Source: Chara braunii (Eukaryota > Streptophyta > Charophyceae > Charales > Characeae). From it: a DNA stretch of 36,271 nt. The notes beneath the pieces were generated by a model. The model did not search any database. It was not told the DNA's origin and worked only from the letters and a program-made list of their open reading frames with translations. Position numbers and translations under genes: made by a program. Location of the stretch: NCBI GenBank assembly GCA_003427395.1, contig BFEA01000001.1:11950081-11986351 (forward strand), given 5' to 3'. The stretch's first letter is position 1, and every line of letters begins with the position of its first letter. This document shows positions 31,709-36,271 of this stretch, piece after piece.

Positions 31709-32139
31709 TGAGCGAGTGAAGTGAGACCCGCGACATTGTATTCAAGATTTTGATTACAGGTGTTATCTTATCCAATACAAAAAAGATACAAATTACTCAA
31801 ATCATGCACTTTTGTGCACTAGCAGAAGAAGAAAGGTCGAACTTGGAAGCGAAGTCGAGATAGGTGGGCACGAAGCCAAAGAGAAGGCAGCAACGGGGAG
31901 AGGCGGCTATGGCAGAGGAGTTTGCCATATTTCACTCATATCTAAGTGAAAACGAGAGGGGAAGGAGAGGTAGGTAAGGGGTTTCGGGGTTGGCGACCTC
32001 AGATTTGTGGTTATAATTAGCAAAAGATTATCAGGGACGGAGCTCGAAGGAGAAAAGGGGTGCGCTAAGCTATGGCAAAGGTAGAGATGATGAGAGTAGA
32101 GAGGCGGAATATCACTCGATTCATGATAGAATCGAGTGA
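31709..32139. repeat. Three related hairpins (TTTCACT...AGTGAAA type)
   Basis: TTCACT/AGTGAA at about 31712-31728; TTTCACT/AAGTGAAA at about 31930-31951; and a perfect 11-bp stem TCACTCGATTC (32112-32122) with GAATCGAGTGA (32129-32139). The last two sit in similar GAGGCGG...GGCAG contexts. A further perfect 9-bp stem, ATCGATCTG (32355-32363) with CAGATCGAT (32370-32378), lies downstream. Confidence 0.7.
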
Positions 32140-32439
32140 AATGAAGGGCTAGGCAGGAGTTCTGGGATGAGGCGAGTGTGATAGAGAGGTTAACTTTGGA
32201 GTTAGATTAGTAGGATGAGGATTAGTAGAAGAATGAGGTGCACGCAGGATGTCGGAGACGTGGATATAACGCAGCGAAAAAACAGATAAATTTTTCGTTT
32301 CTCAATGAAAACGGGCGAACCAGGATTCAATTCCGGGGTTTTAGGACCTCGTGAATCGATCTGCGAAGTCAGATCGATGAGGCAGGGGGTGGAAAATGCA
32401 GCATGAGTAGTAGGAGTTGCGCCCTTACAACGGGAAGTG

Positions 32440-33545
32440 TAAGATATGTATCTGGTCATGTTCCTACGGAAAATCCAGTCTCGTTTTGCACATTTGGTGA
32501 GTAATGGGGGAGGTGGGCGACCATAATCACGTGCATTATCTTGTGCTGGCTGTTTTTTCCTCATCATCATAATCATAGACGTAGTCGCCATCCCGGTCTT
32601 GATGCTCTTCATTAGGGTCACCCTTCATCCTTGCGGTATTGTCCCCCACGATAGCGTTCATCGCCCGGTCTAGTGTTGCTCGTGGGGCTCAACCCCGAGT
32701 TTGTACATGTTGTCGCTGAGATCGTGTTGATCGAAGTCATCACCAAGATTATGGTCGTGGCTGTCTTCTTTCGTGGTCGTTATTGTCTTGATGGTCGTAA
32801 TCATAGTTGCAGTCTTCACTCGGCCCAAGACCTTCAAGTTTAGGTTCGTGACTTCGATTGAACCTGGTCGTGTGAACGGCTAGATGCACTTATGCGTTAA
32901 GTGACAGCGAATGACCAAAGAGAGGAATGAGAATGGGGAGGAGTGTTTCTCACATATTTCGAGTGATAGAGGTTGTGCATCTTTCCATGTTCGTGGAAGT
33001 TGTGCATCTTTCCATGTTCAAGAGGAAGATTCTATCTTAAAAGTGAGGGAATCTCGTCGTGCTTTGTATTCGCCATCATCCTCACCTATAAGGCACCTTC
33101 CTGGGGGAACGCACCTATGCACTACTCCATGTATTCGCCATCATAGTCAGGGTGATCGTCTCAATTTAGATGTTGCTCGGCTTATCGCGCATTCATTGTC
33201 ATTATCAAGTTTTCGGTGGTGCTCATCATGTTTTTTGGTCCCGGTGCCCGATTGGTGGAGATTTAGTTGGTCCATTCCTCTAAAAATATATCTTTCTTTG
33301 TTATAAAGGAAGATTCGGTTTCATCTCGAAGGCGGGGGCGTGAGGCAGGAGAGGCGCGTAAGCGCGCATGAAAGAGGGAGAGACCTACTTGCACCACGCA
33401 GGGATCTGCATAAAGCCGCATGCATTTTTACATATTTTAGTGAAGGATTCATTTTCATTGTGCACATTTGGGGAGTGTAGGAGCGAGGCGGGCTGTTTGT
33501 AATCAGGTTCTCCGTCATAGTCGCTGTAAGGATTTTGCCACAACG
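32440..33545. repeat. Diverged ~120-bp duplication, ~970 bp apart
   Basis: GCACATTTGGTGAGTAATGG (about 32488) and GCACATTTGGGGAGTGTAGG (about 33461) head similar stretches continuing GAGGTGGGCGACC...TAATCA / GAGGCGGGCTGTT...TAATCA and GTAGTCGCCAT / ATAGTCGCTGT. Minus-strand frames in both are Asp/Tyr-rich, but no protein is recognised. GTTGTGCATCTTTCCATGTTC is also tandemly duplicated at about 32972-33020. Confidence 0.55.
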
Positions 33546-34200
33546 GCAAACATTTGTCCTTTCTTAGCTGATCAGGACTAGCGGACAACGACTAAATTGG
33601 GCAATGCAATATCCCAGATTCTAGCGGATGGTTCGTTCTCAGACAACACGTTCGGAAGGGTGTTGTAGCAGAACCGTACAGGGGCTGCTCCCTCGTCAAA
33701 GAGTTGAACTGCGTCTCTCATAGCAGTTAACGATACTTCTGCTGAATCGAAGGGGAAAATGCGTTGTTGTTGGCACATCAAGGTATTGTTGCTACTAGAC
33801 GATGAGGTGAAGGTGCCGCTATGTAGAAGCCGCGGAGTGCTGCTGTTGTGACTTTGGTACTGTTGCTAATGTTGTGACCTCGGAATTGTTGTTACTGTTT
33901 CATGACAAAAGGATTATTGTTGAAGACGGGTGTTGTTGTTGAAACCGGTGTTATCATCTCTCAAATATATCATTGTTAAAAAAATCGTCTCCGGATTACT
34001 GTACACCTTCTGTTTTTGCCGCCACTAACAATGCCTTTTGTTTCTGCCGCCACTAACTATCTTTGAGTTGGGGATAGCGCAGCTGGTCTATGAGCTTAAC
34101 GTGTTTAAAATGGTTGGCTACAACATCAGACCTTCAGACTTTGCTTAACGTGTTTAAAATATTTTTTTTTTGTGTGTGATGGGTTGTTTGCTTGACTTTC
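33546..34200. other. Unassigned sequence with short tandem duplications
   Basis: TGCCGCCACTAAC occurs twice in a ~28-bp repeat at about 34007-34062. GCTTAACGTGTTTAAAAT occurs at 34093 and 34143. No gene recognised. Confidence 0.5.
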
Positions 34201-34209
34201 ATAGGCTGG

Positions 34210-35130
34210 GACGCTCCATAAGTTGGACGACGCGGTCGCATGTTTTACTTGGGTTTCTGATAGGGGAAAGGGACCCATAAGTTGGGTACTCAGAATCCTT
34301 GTTTTCTTTTGATGTTGAACAAGGTTGAGCACATTCTAAGTGCGTGTGTCCAGTTTTATGATTATTTATGAAGGGGACACAAACAAAGGTTAGTTACACT
34401 ATACGTTGGTGTGACCAAGTCATGAGCCATGAATATAAATGGAACCAGAGTATAAAATATGATGTATTATATTTATGTATTATATCATCGACATGCTGGA
34501 CATCATAAGTTGGGAGATCTAGTAATGTAAGTCGATAGAAGACAAAGTAAAAAATAAATAAGATTTGGAGTATAAATTGCGAGGTAATGAACAGGTTGGA
34601 CTTATCCATAAGTTGGATAGTGTAGTCTTATTCCCATGATAACACAAGACGCAAAAAAGGTAATATAAAACTTGACTATTTTTCGAAACATAATTAAGAC
34701 TTGGTTAAGGATCTCCATAAGTTGAAGTGACTTTACCATTGGTCAGAAAATATAAATAAGTTGTGAGACTTATTTGTTGAATGTAATTGTGTAAAGGAGG
34801 CTAGACGAACCCATAAGTTGGGGGTTGTTCGGTCATACACACATGTTGTATGTTTAAGCAGCCTGGACTACCCATAAATTGGGTAGTCTGGTTCTACGCT
34901 ATATATCATTGTTTAGGCTGACTAGCCACACCATAAGTTTTTGTGTTCTAATTATATGCCTTTTATCGTTTGTTCAGGCAGAGGTCGGACCCCTCATAAG
35001 TTGAGGCGACTCAGTTATTTGTGTATGTCAATTGTTCAAGTTGGTCAGTCTTACCATAAGTTGGTGCAACCTGGTCATACGCCTTACGTCGATTGTCTAG
35101 GCAGAATTTGGTCACATCATAAGTTGGTGG
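34210..35130. repeat. Array of ~13 hairpins with conserved TAAGT loop and covarying stems
   Basis: The motif CCATAAGTTGG or a variant recurs with its TAAGT loop at 34219, 34278, 34337, 34402 (TACGT), 34506, 34609, 34718, 34814, 34875 (TAAAT), 34934, 34997, 35057 and 35120. Spacing is 59-65 bp except for a middle block of 96-109 bp. The loop is nearly constant while the stems differ but still pair. Examples of left/right arms are ACCCA/TGGGT, TATCCA/TGGATA, CCTCA/TGAGG, CATCA/TGGTG, GTTACACTA/TGGTGTGAC and, longest, CCTGGACTACCCA with its complement through 34891. Units at 34506, 34718 and 34934 pair poorly. The ~60-bp spacers share a loose TATGCCTTATGTCGATTGTT consensus. Confidence 0.88.
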
Positions 35131-35180
35131 GACATAGTTATATGCCTTATGTTTACTTGTCTACCAGGCTGGGGCACCGT

Positions 35181-35225
35181 TGTCGGGGCAGAAACCCTGA
35201 CAAGGGTATCTGCCCATGTTTTTCA
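35181..35225 (+). repeat. Hairpin module, copy 2
   Basis: TGTCGGGGCAGAAACCC starts a segment similar to 28805-28850 (shared ACAAGGGTATC...GCCC...GTTTTT). Here GGGCAGA (35186-35192) pairs with TCTGCCC (35209-35215) and ACCCT with AGGGT. The outer stem differs from copy 1 but is still paired. It lies directly after the TAAGT array. Confidence 0.75.
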
Positions 35226-35477
35226 ACGTCGGACGTTGTCTGATCTTTTCACTAAATTGGAGGACTTGATGAGATTGACGTTGCCAATGTTAATCAGACC
35301 AGCGCTATGACTGAGAGACCTAAACTTTTTTTGAACCTGACGTCGTCGACGCAGGACAATATCGACGTCCGCGCGGGACAGCGGGAGTCGGCACTGTCAT
35401 CCGCGGTTTCGACGAGGCAGCAGTAGTGTGCGGCCATGGGAAAATCAGAGATAAAACCTAGACTACCTATAATAAGG

Positions 35478-35964
35478 TCGCGCGGCTTAACAGCCGCGCG
35501 ATTCAGGGCCTAAGCAAGCCAAAAAGGGGTCGCCGCGACGAGATTGGACCGCGGCGTGAAGGGATGATTTTTAGGGTCCAATGGGCTTTTGCGCCGAGGA
35601 CCTAGGGCGAAGGCCTCGGGGCCGGCCAGGTAGGGCAGCCGTTGAGGCTATCAGCTGTTGACCCCGCCTGCCAGCCACGGCCGCAAGCCGGCTTAGCAGG
35701 CTTAGCCTGCTAGGCGTTGGGAAGGGGCCTGCTGGGCATTGGAGGCCCTTCATATAGAAGGGTCGCTCCTTTCCTGATGTGAAAAGGAGCTAGCCCAGTA
35801 GGTACCGTTGCCAGATTACCACCCTGCAGATATGGGGATCGAACCTGACCAACGCACTATCGGGCTTACTCCTTTTGGAGCAGCCCGTGACTTGACAAGC
35901 GGTGCGGCCGATTTTCGGTCGTGCGATCTTCGAGATCGCGCGGCTGAAATCAGCCCCGTCGGGG
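35478..35964 (+). repeat. String of about ten distinct tight hairpins
   Basis: Stems in order: TCGCGCGGCT (35478) with its complement to 35501; CGCCGCG (35531) with 35550-35556; CCGAGG (35594) with 35614-35619; TAGCAGGC (35694) with 35705-35712; CCCTTC (35746) with 35757-35762; GCTCCTTT (35765) with 35783-35790; CGGGCT plus CTCC (35861-35872) with GGAG and AGCCCG to 35887; CGGCCGA (35905) with 35915-35921; GCGATCT (35923) with 35933-35939; GGCTGA (35942) with 35950-35955, overlapping CCCC/GGGG (35954-35964). Some arms have two possible partners. No open frame is credible. Confidence 0.85.
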
Positions 35965-35968
35965 TGAT

Positions 35969-36030
35969 ATGGCCCATGTGTGTAAGAATGATACGCATAA
36001 ATCGACAAATGGTCCGATTCTTTTATTTTC
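35969..36030 (+). pseudogene. U6 snRNA 3'-domain sequence with T-rich end
   Basis: ATGGCCC, then AAGAATGATACGCATAAATC and GACAAATGGTCC (to 36015), match the 3' half of plant U6. ACGCATAAATCGAnAAATGGTCC matches at all but one position. It is followed by TTCTTTTATTTT, which resembles a pol III terminator rather than an A-tail. The ACAGAGA box and 5' stem are absent. Upstream is the hairpin string instead. It could be a U6 relic or a U6-derived 3' end of another RNA. Confidence 0.75.
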
Positions 36031-36065
36031 CTATAAAAAAAAAAAGAGAACAAAAAAGGGAGAAA

Positions 36066-36147
36066 ACTTACCTAGGCCGTACCTGAGCGCCTAAGCGCCC
36101 AGGTACGGGCTTTAGCGAGGACGCCAGGGCCACGCCGTGAGGTAAGT
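36066..36147. repeat. Nested inverted repeat
   Basis: ACTTACCT (36066-36073) pairs with AGGTAAGT (36140-36147). Inside, CCGTACCTG (36077-36085) pairs with CAGGTACGG (36100-36108) around an inner GCGC/GCGC stem. AGGTAAGT also resembles a 5' splice site, but there is no gene context. Confidence 0.85.
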
Positions 36148-36271
36148 CCTGCTTTGTGTTTTTTTCTTCCTTCTTTTATTATTATTATTATATGTTTTTT
36201 TTGGTTGCTTCTCGTCTGCTTGTCCTACTAAGGCGAAGCGACGCGACCGTTTGCATAAGCCAACGGTAAGA

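Larger units (their letters stand above)
30358..31760. other. Probable mitochondrial DNA transfer (NUMT) region
   Basis: Only 31252-31426 is securely mitochondrial. The surrounding AT-rich sequence with short GC hairpins (AGACGC/GCGTCT near 30872; GGCTC/GAGCC near 31208; AGAATCAAT 31546-31554 with ATTGATTCT 31564-31572) and runs such as GCCTTCGGCGCC has the look of algal mitochondrial spacers. Short frames at 30617-30856 and about 30961-31083 (the latter hydrophobic) are not identified. Confidence 0.5.

Noticed and set aside
34210-35130. CRISPR array
   Set aside because: The repeats are diverged, the spacers share a consensus, no cas genes are present and the context is eukaryotic.
28805-35225. 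Pair of LTRs bounding a 6.4-kb retrotransposon
   Set aside because: Similarity covers only ~45 bp at each place, and the interval contains rRNA and mitochondrial relics, not gag/pol.
35811-35890. tRNA gene on the minus strand (GGTTCGATCCCC)
   Set aside because: Only a T-arm-like motif is visible; the rest folds into other hairpins and lacks a D-arm.
36140-36147. AGGTAAGT as a real 5' splice site
   Set aside because: No exon is recognisable, and the motif is one arm of an inverted repeat.

Overview
The window looks like nuclear, non-coding, repeat-rich DNA of a green-lineage (streptophyte) eukaryote, possibly a charophyte alga such as Chara. This is inferred from a plant-type U6 snRNA copy, plant-like mitochondrial nad3 and atp6 pieces, a plastid-type tRNA-Asn fragment, a DUF659/hAT transposase relic and an assembly gap of 53 Ns inside a (TC)n tract. 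The species call is an inference. I found no intact protein-coding gene. The long open frames lie mostly in triplet or dinucleotide repeats or in decayed elements.

Layout. 1-3.3 kb holds triplet-repeat tracts, a 225-bp non-autonomous hAT-like element with perfect 8-bp target duplications, and a U6 retropseudogene with A-rich tails. 3.3-5.7 kb has a plastid-like tRNA-Asn fragment, a small 26S rRNA relic and a dispersed ~150-bp repeat family. 7.4-12.3 kb is a decayed rDNA cluster on the minus strand (18S piece, 26S piece, 18S piece, read downwards). Its 26S part is split by a ~1.07-kb insertion that carries a tRNA-Ser(GGA)-like head. Copies of a LINE 3' tail sit at 5.7 and 8.6 kb; the latter has a 17-bp target duplication. 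12.3-19 kb is mostly tandem repeats and unrecognised sequence.

19.1-20.7 kb is a minus-strand DUF659/hAT transposase pseudogene. 22.1-23.3 kb is the 3' end of a LINE (end of ORF2, 3' UTR, A-tail), the apparent source of the short tails elsewhere. 26.4-28.3 kb is GA-rich satellite DNA plus a large foldback element. 29.66-30.36 kb is a plus-strand 26S relic interrupted by an antisense 26S piece flanked by a 14-bp duplication. 30.4-31.7 kb includes transferred mitochondrial DNA (atp6 and nad3 fragments).

The most unusual DNA is at 34.2-36.15 kb. First comes an array of about 13 hairpins with a conserved TAAGT loop and stems that change sequence while staying paired. It is followed by about ten different tight hairpins in ~490 bp, which lead directly into a 3' domain of U6 snRNA and a T-rich run. 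These are the best candidates for something undescribed, either a structured RNA locus or a class of mobile hairpin. All homology statements come from reading the sequence against remembered consensus sequences; no search was run.
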